From positions 23,634 through 87,633 of the forward strand of contig DASZJG010000014.1 of the NCBI GenBank assembly GCA_035948315.1: DNA of 64,000 nt, read 5' to 3'. The DNA comes from CAJCJE01 sp035948315. Its GTDB lineage: Bacteria > Actinomycetota > Actinomycetes > Mycobacteriales > Pseudonocardiaceae. Position numbers and translations under genes: made by a program. The notes beneath the pieces are model-generated. The model saw only the letters and a list, made by a program, of their open reading frames with translations, was not told the DNA's origin and searched no databases. This document shows positions 15,303 through 24,316 of this stretch, one piece after another. Position 1 is the stretch's first letter. The number at the start of each line of letters is the position of its first letter.

Positions 15303-16682
15303 TCAGGCGCCGTTGACGGCGACCACGCCGTCCATGGTGCCCACGTAGGCGCGGCTGCCGACCAGGGTCGGCGACGCGAAGTGCGGCACGGCGCCGAGTG
15401 CGAGCTGTTCGCGGTCGGCGCCGGTCGTCTCCTCCAGTGCGTGCAGTGTCCCGTTCGGATCGACGACCCACACCGCGCCGCCGCCGACGGTCGGTGAGCC
15501 GGACACGCCGTTCGGCGCGGTCCAGGCAACGGTCGGCGTTCCGTTCGCGGCGATGGCGACCGCCTGCACGGAACTGCCGCGACACGGTAGGTACACGGTG
15601 TTGCCGGCGACCGATGCGCCGCCGAACGCGCGACAGGTGCTCAGCGTCGCCACCGCGTTGCCGCCGACGCCGCCGAGATGCGCGTGATCGAGTACGTAGG
15701 TGGTCGGGCGTTTTCCGGTGATCAGCACGTAGGAACCGGCGAGCACCGGCGCGGACGAGCCGAGATCGAGATCCTGCGCGTTGTCGCTCGCCCAGGACGC
15801 GGGCGCCCAGAAATCGAGCCGGCTCAACTCGCTCTGCGACAGCGCGATCACCGCGTCGCTGCCGTCGTAGGCGCCGCTGGTCGACTCCCCGTTGCCGACC
15901 GAGTAGAGCAGCCGGTCGCCGTCGAGTACTGCCCCGCCGGGCGCCCACATGCCGCCCTCGCGGCCGGTCGGGATCGCGTAGCTGATCGGGTTGGTCCCGC
16001 TGGTCGTGGTGGACACCACCGATCCGATGTAGTCGCCGCAGTCGCCGAACAGTCCGCCGTAGGCGATGTACACGCGGCCGTTCGCCACGGTGAGGGCCGA
16101 GCGCTGCTGGGCGGCGATCGCCGTGCCCTTCGGCGGTTGCGCGCCCACCCTGACCTCGATCGCGCCGGTCGCCGCGTTGATGCCGAACAGGGTGTGCTGT
16201 CCACCGGTGCTTTCGGCGAGTGCGAAGACACGGCCGGTGCCGGCGTCGTAGGCCATGGTGCTGGTGATGCCGAGCGGGTCCACGTCGCCGCAGGGCAGAT
16301 CCGACCGGGGCACCGGGGTGCCGACGTGGTCCTGCCAGCGCACCTTTCCGGTGGCCTGGTCGAGCGCGTACACGGTGTCGTTCTCGGTCGCGGCCAGGAT
16401 CTCGGAGCCGACGACCAGCGGCTGACCGTAGACCGCGCCGTCCAGTTTCGCGTGCCAGGCGGTGGCCAGTGTGGACACTGGGGCGAGGTCGGTCGCGTCG
16501 CCGGAACGGCCGTTGTCCTTGTGGTAGGTCGGCCAGGCCGCCTGCGCCGGGGGAGCGGCCGGTTGGCTGCTGGTCGGCGCCGTCCGGGTGCTGGCAGGGG
16601 GCTTCGTCGGTGCCGGGGTGCTCGCGCACCCGGCGAGGCAGGCCAACAGCGCGACCGCGCCGATCGAGGCGATGCGTCTCAT
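15303..16682 (-). CDS. PQQ-binding-like beta-propeller lipoprotein
   Basis: The 459-residue secreted lipoprotein has signal peptide RRIASIGAVALLACLAGC with the lipobox Cys at residue 19, then a Pro/Thr linker. The rest forms beta-propeller blades with motifs such as YALDQATGKVRWQDHVGTPV and LHALEETTGADREQL, as in PQQ-dependent dehydrogenases and BamB, but no catalytic Ca/PQQ disulfide motif is obvious. ATG 16682 is chosen because it directly precedes the signal peptide; the open frame extends further upstream but overlaps the divergent gene. An extracellular scaffold or sensor is more likely than a dehydrogenase. Confidence 0.85.
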   Translation of the reverse strand: MRRIASIGAVALLACLAGCASTPAPTKPPASTRTAPTSSQPAAPPAQAAWPTYHKDNGRSGDATDLAPVSTLATAWHAKLDGAVYGQPLVVGSEILAATENDTVYALDQATGKVRWQDHVGTPVPRSDLPCGDVDPLGITSTMAYDAGTGRVFALAESTGGQHTLFGINAATGAIEVRVGAQPPKGTAIAAQQRSALTVANGRVYIAYGGLFGDCGDYIGSVVSTTTSGTNPISYAIPTGREGGMWAPGGAVLDGDRLLYSVGNGESTSGAYDGSDAVIALSQSELSRLDFWAPASWASDNAQDLDLGSSAPVLAGSYVLITGKRPTTYVLDHAHLGGVGGNAVATLSTCRAFGGASVAGNTVYLPCRGSSVQAVAIAANGTPTVAWTAPNGVSGSPTVGGGAVWVVDPNGTLHALEETTGADREQLALGAVPHFASPTLVGSRAYVGTMDGVVAVNGA

Positions 16683-16821
16683 CGTGCCAGTCTGGCGGGC
16701 CCGCCAGAGCTTCACTACTTCGGGCGATTCCGCGCAACGTCGTGCCTGGTCAGCAAGTTCTGCCGAGCACGGCGACAAAGTCCAGTTGTTACGGTGTGCC
16801 GTCCGCCGACCTGAGAAGAGA

Positions 16822-17919
16822 ATGATGCATACGATTTGGTTCGACAGCGAGTCGCGACGCGCCGCCAAAGTGTCTTATGTGGCGCGCAGGCTCGCCGACG
16901 TCGGCTACGGTACCGCGCTGCCGGCGGCGCTGTACGCGGGTTCCGCCCGGCCGCGCAGCGGTGATCTGGCGCTGTGTCGAGTGACCAAGTTGGGGCAGCA
17001 CCGGTTTCTCGGCCAGGTGCACGGCAGGCGCAGCCAGCTGTTCCCGGACGACGAGATCGTCGTCGCCTTCGGCGCGCGCTACGCCCCCGACCAGTTCGAG
17101 GCCGAGGTGCCGGAAGACCTCGGACCGTGCGAGTTGGCGGCGGGCGGCGGGATCGCGGCCAGGATCGTCTCCGCGCACAGCAAGATGGCCGCGCCGACCA
17201 GGATCGAACCGGTCGGACTGCTCCGCGACGAGCACGGCGCCGTGCTGAACCTGCGCGCGCTGCGCCGCCCGTCCGTCCCCGAGCAGGGTGCGCGGCCACG
17301 CACGATCGCCGTGCTCGGCACCGCCATGAACGCGGGCAAGACCACGGTCGCCGGCGCGCTGGTGCGCGGCCTGACCGCGGCGGGCCTGCGAGCAGGCGCG
17401 GCCAAGGTGACCGGCACCGGCGCGCCGGGCGACCCGTCGCTGCTGGTCGACGCGGGCGCGGTCGGCGTCGTCGACTTTACCGACTTCGGCTACGCCACCA
17501 CCTACCGGTTGGACAACCACCAGGTGCTCGGCATCATGCGCGACGCCATCACCGAACTCGCCCACCAGCGGGCCGACGTGCTGGTCATCGAGGTCGCGGA
17601 CGGCCTGCTGCAACGGGAAACCGCCGCGCTGATCGACACTCCCCAGTTCCGGTCCAGTGTGGACACTGTGGTGTTCGCGGCAGCGGACTCGATCAGCGCC
17701 GTCGCGGGCCTGCGCGAACTGCGCGCCCTCGGTCTGCCGGTGGTCGCGCTCAGCGGAGTGGTGACGGCGTCGCGGCTGGCTATGCTGGAGGTGGCCGGCG
17801 CGGCCGACGTGCCGGTCTACGAGTCGGAGGAATTCGCCTCGCCGCTGCTGGCCACGTCCGTGCTCCGCGACGCGGTACGGACCGCGCCCGCCTACGCGGG
17901 TGTGGCCGGGCCGGTGTGA
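16822..17919 (+). CDS. P-loop protein of DUF1611-like type
   Basis: The protein has 365 residues. The N-terminal 150 residues form a beta-rich domain; the C-terminal half is a nucleotide-binding domain with Walker A GTAMNAGKTT (166-175) and a Walker B-like VLVIEVADGLL. The AMNAGKTT form resembles DUF1611 and dethiobiotin-synthase-like P-loop proteins. Two adjacent ATGs (16822, 16825) are possible starts behind GAAGAGA. The stop overlaps the GTG start of the ABC exporter, so the two proteins are made together and probably act together. Function is not known. Confidence 0.75.
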   Translation: MMHTIWFDSESRRAAKVSYVARRLADVGYGTALPAALYAGSARPRSGDLALCRVTKLGQHRFLGQVHGRRSQLFPDDEIVVAFGARYAPDQFEAEVPEDLGPCELAAGGGIAARIVSAHSKMAAPTRIEPVGLLRDEHGAVLNLRALRRPSVPEQGARPRTIAVLGTAMNAGKTTVAGALVRGLTAAGLRAGAAKVTGTGAPGDPSLLVDAGAVGVVDFTDFGYATTYRLDNHQVLGIMRDAITELAHQRADVLVIEVADGLLQRETAALIDTPQFRSSVDTVVFAAADSISAVAGLRELRALGLPVVALSGVVTASRLAMLEVAGAADVPVYESEEFASPLLATSVLRDAVRTAPAYAGVAGPV

Positions 17920-19598
17920 CCGCACAGCCCACCGAGCGGTTCGCGCTGCCGCGACCGCTGGGTGGCCCGCGCTGCCGGATGCTGGTCGGGCTGGTGCTGA
18001 TCGGGCTCGCGCAGGCGGTCGGCGTCATCGGGTTCTCGCTGACCCTGCACGTGCTGATCGACCACCTGCACCACGTGTCCCGGCAGGCCGGCATCTATGC
18101 GCCGTGGGGCGGCTGGCCCCTGCCGGTGCTGATCATCGTGCTGACCGCGACCGCGGCGATCGCGGTGGTGTGCCGCGGCCTCGGCGTTCCGCTGGCCGAG
18201 CGACTCGCGCAGAGCTACGTGCACAGCGTGCGGGTGCGGCTGTTCGACCAGGTGGCCAACAGCGTCACCTTCTCGCCGCGCCGCCGCACGGTCGGTGTGA
18301 CCGTGCTGCGCTTCACCGGCGACTCCTCGGCGCTGCGCATGTGGGCGAGTCGCGGCGTGGCCGCGATGGTCGTGGAGGGCGTTTTCGTCTGCTGCACAAC
18401 AGCCATGCTGACCGTGCTGCTGCCGGTGGCCGGGCTCGCGGCGGCCGGCCTGCTCGGCGGGGCCGCGCTGACCGTGGTGCTGCTGGGCAGGCGGCTGGCG
18501 CTGCGGGTGCGGGAGGTGCGCCGGCACAACGGCAGGCTGGCGACGTTCGTCAACGAGCGGGTGACCAACACCGCGGTGATCCAGTCGCTGGGCCGGGTGC
18601 GGCGGGAGCGGGATCGGCTGTCCCGGCGCAGCATGCGGTTCAGCTCGGCCATGATCCGCCAGGCCGGCCAGTTGGGCTTGCTGGCCTCGGTGGCCGAACT
18701 GTGCCGCATCGCGGTGATCGTCGCGGTGCTCGCGGTCGCGGTGTCGGACGGCGCGCACACGGACCTGATCGCGTCGCTGGTGGTGCTCACCGGTTTTCTC
18801 GGTGGCCCGCTGGCCACGCTGGTGCAGGCGCAGGAGTACCGGCAGCGCTCGCGGGTCGCCCGTCGCCGGATCACCGAGGTGCTCGGTACCCCGGCCGAAC
18901 TCGCCGCACCGGACGGCGCGTCCGCGCTGTGGCCCGGACCGAGCAGGCTCGAACTGCGCGAGCTCGGCGTGACCGGCGTGTTCAGCGGCATCAACGCGAC
19001 CGCCCTGCCCGGTCAGCGGATCGCGGTCCGCGGCGCGGCCGGGTCGGGCAAGTCGCTGCTGCTGGCCCTGATCGCACGGCTGCATCTGCCGGACGCGGGC
19101 GAGGTGCTGTTGGACGGGCAGAACCTCGCCGAGTCCGATCCGGACTCGGTCGGCCAGGCGGTTCGGCTGGTGAGTCGGGAACTTCCGCTGCTGCGCGGCA
19201 GTGTCGCGATGAACCTGCGACTCGGCGAGGTCGACCCGCCCGATGTCGGCGTGGCGGGCGCGCAGGTCCGGGCGCTGTCCGAACGTTTCGACGACCTGCT
19301 GGCGCAACGATTGCCGGACGGGTTGGACACCAGGGTCGGCGAGGGCGGGCGGGGACTGTCGGCGGGGGAGCGGTACCGGGTCGCGCTGGCTCGCGCCCTG
19401 CGCGGCGGCCCGCGCGTGCTGCTGCTCGACGACTGCGACGCCGACGACGGCGCGCTGGCCGAGCTGTTCGACCGCTATCCCGGCACCGTCGTCTACGTGA
19501 GCGCGGAGCCGGAATTGCTGGCCAGGGCCGACATTCGCTGGACGCTCGTGGACGGCGGCCTGCTGCGCGACTCGGTGGCGCAGCAGTTGACTGTCTAG
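17916..19598 (+). CDS. ABC exporter half-transporter with degenerate ATPase motifs
   Basis: The 560-residue protein has the six-helix exporter transmembrane domain (about 20-315) fused to an ATPase domain (about 345-550). Walker A GAAGSGKS (K379) is intact. The signature reads LSAGE (481-485) instead of LSGGQ, the catalytic Glu after Walker B is Asp506 (VLLLDDCD), and the H-loop position reads VSAEPE without a His. This points to slow or absent hydrolysis, as in a regulatory or heterodimer-forming subunit, but no partner ATPase is adjacent. GTG 17916 overlaps the upstream stop. It converges with the FUSC gene, the two stop codons sharing CTAG. Confidence 0.85.
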   Translation: MTAQPTERFALPRPLGGPRCRMLVGLVLIGLAQAVGVIGFSLTLHVLIDHLHHVSRQAGIYAPWGGWPLPVLIIVLTATAAIAVVCRGLGVPLAERLAQSYVHSVRVRLFDQVANSVTFSPRRRTVGVTVLRFTGDSSALRMWASRGVAAMVVEGVFVCCTTAMLTVLLPVAGLAAAGLLGGAALTVVLLGRRLALRVREVRRHNGRLATFVNERVTNTAVIQSLGRVRRERDRLSRRSMRFSSAMIRQAGQLGLLASVAELCRIAVIVAVLAVAVSDGAHTDLIASLVVLTGFLGGPLATLVQAQEYRQRSRVARRRITEVLGTPAELAAPDGASALWPGPSRLELRELGVTGVFSGINATALPGQRIAVRGAAGSGKSLLLALIARLHLPDAGEVLLDGQNLAESDPDSVGQAVRLVSRELPLLRGSVAMNLRLGEVDPPDVGVAGAQVRALSERFDDLLAQRLPDGLDTRVGEGGRGLSAGERYRVALARALRGGPRVLLLDDCDADDGALAELFDRYPGTVVYVSAEPELLARADIRWTLVDGGLLRDSVAQQLTV

Positions 19599-22069
19599 CG
19601 TCCGCTGGTGACCGTGGCTTTCAGCGGGCGCAGTACGCGGTCGTCCACGGTGCGGCCCTCGGGCAGGTGCACGCGCCGGGCGATCGGTTCGCGGCCCGGC
19701 GCGCTGATCGTGAGGATGTAGTTGCCGCTCGGTGCTTCGACGCGATACCGGCCGTCCGGGCCGACGCGTTCGCGCGCGACCTGGCAGTGGCCCTCGTCGA
19801 AGAGCAGCACGACGCCGCCCCGCGCGGGCGCGCCGGCCTCGTCGGTGACCGCGCCGGTCAGCACGGCGAGGGGTGCGGCGGGCGGTGCGGGTTGCGGCCG
19901 GATGTCCTCGACGCGGGCCGGGATGCCGGGTTCGGCGATCTCGCGCAGCAGGTAGCGCAAGCGGATCAGCGGCTGGATGACCGGATCGTTGGCGCGGCCG
20001 CCCGGCACGGTCGCGCAGCGCGCGAACAGCGCGGTGTCGGCAACGGCGAGCGGTTCGACGGCGGCAGGCTGCTGGTGGCCGACCGGTGTCTGGATGATCT
20101 GGCGCGCGGCGCTGGCCAGTGCCCTGCTCGCGTCGGCCGGTCCGGTCGTGCCGACGCTTCTCGCGCGGCGCACCGCCGAGGTGAGCCTGCGGGCCTGGAT
20201 CGCGGTCGCCGTGTACAGCGCGAGCCGGTGCCGCGTCCTCGGTGGGCTGTTGCCCCACAACAGTGGCCTGGTCAGCGGTTTCGTCACCAGCACGAGTCGC
20301 CGCACCCGGTCGTCGAGCGCACGCGTCAGCTGCTCGGTGACCACCGCGCTCGGGCCGCTGCCGGTCATCCGGTTGGCGACGCGGTCGAGCAGGTCGGCGA
20401 GCGCGACGAGTAGTTCGTCGCGGGCGCTGCGCGCGGTGTCGCGGGTACTCAGCGGGAGTACGACGAGCGCGACCAGGAAGCCGATGGCCGCGCCGATGCT
20501 CGTCTCCTCCAGCCGCAGCACCAGGAATCCGGCGGAGAATTCGTGCAGCACGCTGTAGAGCTGGCCGACCATGATGGTGATGAAGAAGATCATGTAGGCG
20601 TAGGACACCTGCATCAGGTAGAAGCCGCCGAACACGCTGGCCACGATCACGACCAGCACCCAGTTGGTGTGGCCCGCGGTCAGGTCGGCGAGCGCGATCG
20701 ACGCGAACAGCCCGACCAGCGTGCCGACGATCCGGTTGAGTCCCTTGAGAAAGGCTTCCGCGCGGGTGCCGGTGCCGGCGAACATGACGAACGCCGCGAT
20801 GACCGCCCAGTAGTAGCGCGTCTCGGATAATTCGCGGCCCGCGACGATGGCCAGCGCGCCCGCGATCGCGACCTGTACGGCCTGGCGAGCGGGCAGATCC
20901 ATGCGTGCCAACGGGTTCCAGCGGTGTCCTCGGGCGTGCACGCCGCCGGCCACCGCGGGCGCGCCGGGCAGGTTGCCCATGGCGAGCGTGACCGCGGGCT
21001 CGAACTCGTCGACCCCGGCGATGTCCTGCGGCAGTTGGTCCACTCGACGGGCCAGCGCGATGAACTCCAGCGCGGCGACGGCGAGATGCCGGGCCGGCCA
21101 CCAGCCGTCGTCGTGCATGTCGCGCGGGTTGGCCTCCGCCGCCTCGGCGAGCGCGTAGGCGGCCCGGTTGGCGCCGAGATCGTCGCGACGGGCGAGCCGG
21201 TCGAGCACGGCGACGGCGAGCGCGCGCAGTTCGGCCGGGTCGCGTTCGGCCAGCGCCTCGGCCGCCGCGGCCATGCCGTCCACGGCCTGTTGGGCGTCGA
21301 TCAGCTTGCGCCGCAACGCAGCGGCCGAGGCGCCGTCGGCGAGCGCGTGCGGATCGGCCGACCACGCCTCGACCATCAGCGCGACCTCGGCGAGCCGGGT
21401 CTGCCTGCCGCGCAACCGATGCAGCGCGCGGACCCTGGGCGCCGAGCCGACGAGCAGGTCGGCGGCGGCCCTGGGGACCGCGCGGGCGCGGGCGTCGGTG
21501 GCGCGCACGATCCGGCGCAGCGTGCGGTGCGGGTTGGTACGCAGGACGGTCACCGACAACAGCAGCACCCAGGCCGACGCGATGACGACCGCGTAGAGCA
21601 GACCGGGCAGCATCGGCAGGGTCGCGTGCAGGAACGAGGCGAAGAAGTAGCCCATCCAGCCCATGAAGCCGTAGACGAAGAACGGCGGGCCGAACCGGCG
21701 GACGAACACCGCGACGAACATGACCAGCACGAACACGACGAGCATCAGGTCGTTGCGGTCGCCGACCGCGATGCCGACCACCATGCCGAGGCCGACGGCG
21801 ACCGGGAAGAACACGGCCAGTCTCAGATTGGCCAGCGCGGTGGTGCTGGTCAGCGCCATCGAGCCCATCATCGCGACGACCGCGCCGAGCAGCATGGCCA
21901 CCAGGGTGCCCTGAGCACCGGCCCCGGTCAGTGTGGCGAACAGGAATTCGACGCCGAGCGTGCTGGCCACGCCGATCGCGGCGGAGGCGGCGACGCGTAA
22001 CCGGACGAGCCCGGGGTCGGACGCGACCGCCCGGTCCCGGATCTCGGCCAGCCGACCCGACCCACGCAT
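19595..22069 (-). CDS. FUSC-family membrane transporter with C-terminal carboxypeptidase-regulatory-like domain
   Basis: The 824-residue protein has a first bundle of hydrophobic helices (about 25-185), a cytosolic helical region, a second six-helix bundle (about 400-530, including SETRYYWAVIAAFVMFAGTG) and a long cytosolic tail. This two-halved layout is that of fusaric-acid/aromatic-acid exporters. The last 75 residues form a carboxypeptidase-regulatory-like beta-sandwich (GGVVLLFDEGHCQVA, GPDGRYRVEAPSGNYILTI), an unusual addition. The ATG is inside a perfect palindrome shared with the promoter of the divergent MarR gene, so MarR control is likely. Confidence 0.87.
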   Translation of the reverse strand: MRGSGRLAEIRDRAVASDPGLVRLRVAASAAIGVASTLGVEFLFATLTGAGAQGTLVAMLLGAVVAMMGSMALTSTTALANLRLAVFFPVAVGLGMVVGIAVGDRNDLMLVVFVLVMFVAVFVRRFGPPFFVYGFMGWMGYFFASFLHATLPMLPGLLYAVVIASAWVLLLSVTVLRTNPHRTLRRIVRATDARARAVPRAAADLLVGSAPRVRALHRLRGRQTRLAEVALMVEAWSADPHALADGASAAALRRKLIDAQQAVDGMAAAAEALAERDPAELRALAVAVLDRLARRDDLGANRAAYALAEAAEANPRDMHDDGWWPARHLAVAALEFIALARRVDQLPQDIAGVDEFEPAVTLAMGNLPGAPAVAGGVHARGHRWNPLARMDLPARQAVQVAIAGALAIVAGRELSETRYYWAVIAAFVMFAGTGTRAEAFLKGLNRIVGTLVGLFASIALADLTAGHTNWVLVVIVASVFGGFYLMQVSYAYMIFFITIMVGQLYSVLHEFSAGFLVLRLEETSIGAAIGFLVALVVLPLSTRDTARSARDELLVALADLLDRVANRMTGSGPSAVVTEQLTRALDDRVRRLVLVTKPLTRPLLWGNSPPRTRHRLALYTATAIQARRLTSAVRRARSVGTTGPADASRALASAARQIIQTPVGHQQPAAVEPLAVADTALFARCATVPGGRANDPVIQPLIRLRYLLREIAEPGIPARVEDIRPQPAPPAAPLAVLTGAVTDEAGAPARGGVVLLFDEGHCQVARERVGPDGRYRVEAPSGNYILTISAPGREPIARRVHLPEGRTVDDRVLRPLKATVTSGR

Positions 22070-22106
22070 ACATGTATGATACCGGTATTCAGTCGGTATG
22101 GTACCG
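22067..22106. promoter_or_regulatory. Palindrome cluster, candidate MarR operators
   Basis: Three inverted repeats lie in 40 bases between the divergent FUSC and MarR genes: CATACATGTATG (22067-22078, perfect), ATACCGGTAT (22079-22088, perfect) and CGGTA-TGG-TACCG (22094-22106, perfect arms). The first covers the FUSC start codon. Binding here would block both genes. Confidence 0.6.
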
Positions 22107-22125
22107 GTGGTTTGGAGAGCTGACG

Positions 22126-22650
22126 GTGACGAGCGATACAGCGGCCGAGCCCGACACGCTCGACGTGATCGAGGTCGCCACGGCCATGCTCATGCGCAAC
22201 TTCGAATTGCTGCGCAGGCGCGGAACCGGCGTCGGCGAACTCGACCGCGCCGACTACCTGTTGCTGCGCACGCTCAGCGCGATCGGCCCCTCCGACATCG
22301 TCGGTCTCGCCGCCGCCCTCGGCCTCGATCCCTCGACGGCCGGCCGCCAGGTGTCCGCGATGGCCGCGAAGGGGCTCATCGAGCGCAACCCGTCGCCGAC
22401 GGACAAGCGGCGCAGCGTCATCTCGCCGACCAAGACCGGCCTGGCCAGGATGCGCACCACCCGCACCGCGCGGCGCAGGCTCGCCGGGGAGATGCTGGCC
22501 GACTGGCCCGAGGCCGATCTGCGCACCCTCGGCGAGATGTTCACCCGGTACAACCGCACCGTCGCCGCGCACTTCCTGCTGGGCGAGGACGAGCGGTCGG
22601 AACCGCCCGCGGCCACGGTGCTCGACGCGCTACTCCCGGCGGGCAGCTAA
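22126..22650 (+). CDS. MarR-family transcriptional regulator
   Basis: The protein has 174 residues with the MarR winged helix: LDRADYLLLRTLSAIGPSDI, LAAALGLDPSTAGRQVSAM and the wing LIERNPSPTDKRRSVISPT with the conserved D-R-R turn. GTG 22126 is chosen because GGAGAG lies 7 bases upstream; the longer ATG 22073 would start inside the operator palindrome. It probably represses the divergent FUSC exporter and itself, with release by an aromatic acid or drug. It converges with the LysR gene with a four-base overlap. Confidence 0.9.
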   Translation: MTSDTAAEPDTLDVIEVATAMLMRNFELLRRRGTGVGELDRADYLLLRTLSAIGPSDIVGLAAALGLDPSTAGRQVSAMAAKGLIERNPSPTDKRRSVISPTKTGLARMRTTRTARRRLAGEMLADWPEADLRTLGEMFTRYNRTVAAHFLLGEDERSEPPAATVLDALLPAGS

Positions 22651-23564
22651 CGCAGCGGGCGCGTGCCTCGGGGGAGTACCGCTTCGTCCGCCAGGTAGCC
22701 GGTAACCGCGTCGCGCAGCGCGCGGATCGCCCGCGTCGGTTCGACATCGCGGCGATAGGCGAGCCGGACGACTCGGCTCAGCCCCGGCTCGGCGAAACGG
22801 GTGACCCGGAACCGGTCGCGGACCACCGTGCTCGGCACCACCGCGATCCCCAGACCGGCTCGCACGAACTCCAGCACGGCGTCCATCTCGCCGCCCTCGA
22901 TCGCGAACGACGGCTCGAACCCCTCGGCGCGGCAGGCGTCGACCGTGGCGTCGCGCAGGTCGTAGCCGCGCCGGAACATCACCAGCGGCAGGCCCTTCAG
23001 GTCGGCGATCCGCATTCGTGCCCGCCGCACCGGCGCGGGCCGGTCCTGCGCCGAGATCACCACGAGTTCCTCGACCAGCAGCGGCAGCGTGGCGAGCAGG
23101 TTGTGGTCGTGCGGCCGGGAGTCCACGATCATCGCCAGATCCAGCGCGCCCTCGGCCAGGTCGGTCTGCAGGTCGCGGGAGCCGCTCTCGTGCAGTGTGA
23201 GTTCGATCCCAGGGTAGGCGGTCCGGAACTCGGCCAGCATCGCCGGCAGCAGGCCGGTGCACAGGCTCGGCGTCGCGCCCAGCCGCACCCGGCCGCGCCC
23301 GAGTTCGTCGAGTTCGCGCACGGCCTGATACGCCGACTCGGTGTCGGCGAGGATGCGCCGGGCGAAGGGAAGCAGCGTCTCGCCGGCCTCGGTCAGCGAG
23401 AGGTTTCCCCGTATCCGGTGGAAAAGCTCGGCGCCGACGTCCCGTTCGAGCGCGCGGATCTGTTGCGAGAGCGAGGGCTGGGCGACCCGCACCCGCTCGG
23501 CGGCGCGGGTGAAGTGCCGCGTCTCGGCGACGGCGACGAAGTAGACGAGCTGGTGGAACTGCAC
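22647..23564 (-). CDS. LysR-family transcriptional regulator
   Basis: The 305-residue protein begins with the LysR helix-turn-helix (FHQLVYFVAVAETRHFTRAA, VAQPSLSQQIRALERDVG) and continues with the two-lobe effector domain (RVRLGATPSLCTGLLPAML through GLGIAVVPSTVV). It is divergent from the succinate dehydrogenase operon with an 81-base gap, so sdhCAB is its probable target and a C4-dicarboxylate or related metabolite the probable effector. Length is typical. Confidence 0.92.
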   Translation of the reverse strand: MQFHQLVYFVAVAETRHFTRAAERVRVAQPSLSQQIRALERDVGAELFHRIRGNLSLTEAGETLLPFARRILADTESAYQAVRELDELGRGRVRLGATPSLCTGLLPAMLAEFRTAYPGIELTLHESGSRDLQTDLAEGALDLAMIVDSRPHDHNLLATLPLLVEELVVISAQDRPAPVRRARMRIADLKGLPLVMFRRGYDLRDATVDACRAEGFEPSFAIEGGEMDAVLEFVRAGLGIAVVPSTVVRDRFRVTRFAEPGLSRVVRLAYRRDVEPTRAIRALRDAVTGYLADEAVLPRGTRPLR

Positions 23565-23645
23565 TCAGTCATCATAGGCATATCCTCTGCTGACGAGACT
23601 CAACTTATGTTGGACCTCTGGTCGGAGCGGCCCTAGCTTCATGGG

Positions 23646-24314
23646 GTGCAGACGGATGTGGCCCGGTTCTGGTCCTCGACCATCGGGAAGAAGACGGTCA
23701 TGGCGGTGACCGGCCTCGCGCTGGTCGCGTTCCTGTTCGCGCACATGCTCGGCAACCTCAAGATCTTCCTCGGCCCGGCCGCCATCAACTCCTACGCGGC
23801 CTGGCTGCGCACGGTCGGCGAACCCGCGCTGCCGCACGGGGTGTTCCTGTGGATCGTCCGCATCGGACTGATCATCGCCGTCGTCGCGCACATCACGGCC
23901 GCCGTTCAACTGTCCCTTCGCGACCGGAAGGCGCGGCCGGTCCGGTACGCGCACGGCCAGCGCGCGCGGGCCGGCTTCGCGACCAGCACGATGCGCTGGG
24001 GCGGCGCGACACTGGCCGTCTACCTGGTCTGGCACATCCTCGACCTGACCGTCGGGGTCGCCAATCGCGACTACGTCGACGGCCAGCCGTACCACAACAT
24101 CGTCGCGGACTTCAGCGTCTGGTGGGTCAATGTGATCTATGTGGTCGCGCTACTGATGCTCGGCCTGCACATCAACCACGGCTTCTGGAGCGCGGCCCGC
24201 ACGCTCGGCGTTGCCGGCGGCGCGGTGAAAACCATCGGCACGGTGCTGACAGTGGTGATCACGGCGGGCTTCCTCGCCGTGCCCATCGGCGTGATGACCG
24301 GATTGGTGGCCTGA
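23646..24314 (+). CDS. sdhC: Succinate dehydrogenase cytochrome b subunit
   Basis: This 222-residue membrane anchor of succinate dehydrogenase/fumarate reductase has five predicted helices and heme-ligating His candidates (AHMLGNLKIF, VAHITAAVQ, LVWHILDLT, GLHINHGFWS), the pattern of single-subunit, di-heme type B anchors. It starts with GTG and lacks a clear Shine-Dalgarno. It is followed after two bases by the flavoprotein gene. It carries electrons from the iron-sulfur subunit to menaquinone. Confidence 0.93.
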   Translation: MQTDVARFWSSTIGKKTVMAVTGLALVAFLFAHMLGNLKIFLGPAAINSYAAWLRTVGEPALPHGVFLWIVRIGLIIAVVAHITAAVQLSLRDRKARPVRYAHGQRARAGFATSTMRWGGATLAVYLVWHILDLTVGVANRDYVDGQPYHNIVADFSVWWVNVIYVVALLMLGLHINHGFWSAARTLGVAGGAVKTIGTVLTVVITAGFLAVPIGVMTGLVA

Positions 24315-24316
24315 CC

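Noticed and set aside
17892..22073. Very long open frame on the minus strand, nearly 1,400 codons
   Set aside because: It is antisense to the P-loop/ABC genes and in a wrong frame of the FUSC gene. Its composition (runs of R, H, G, A) is the usual shadow in GC-rich DNA, and the real genes have clear domains.
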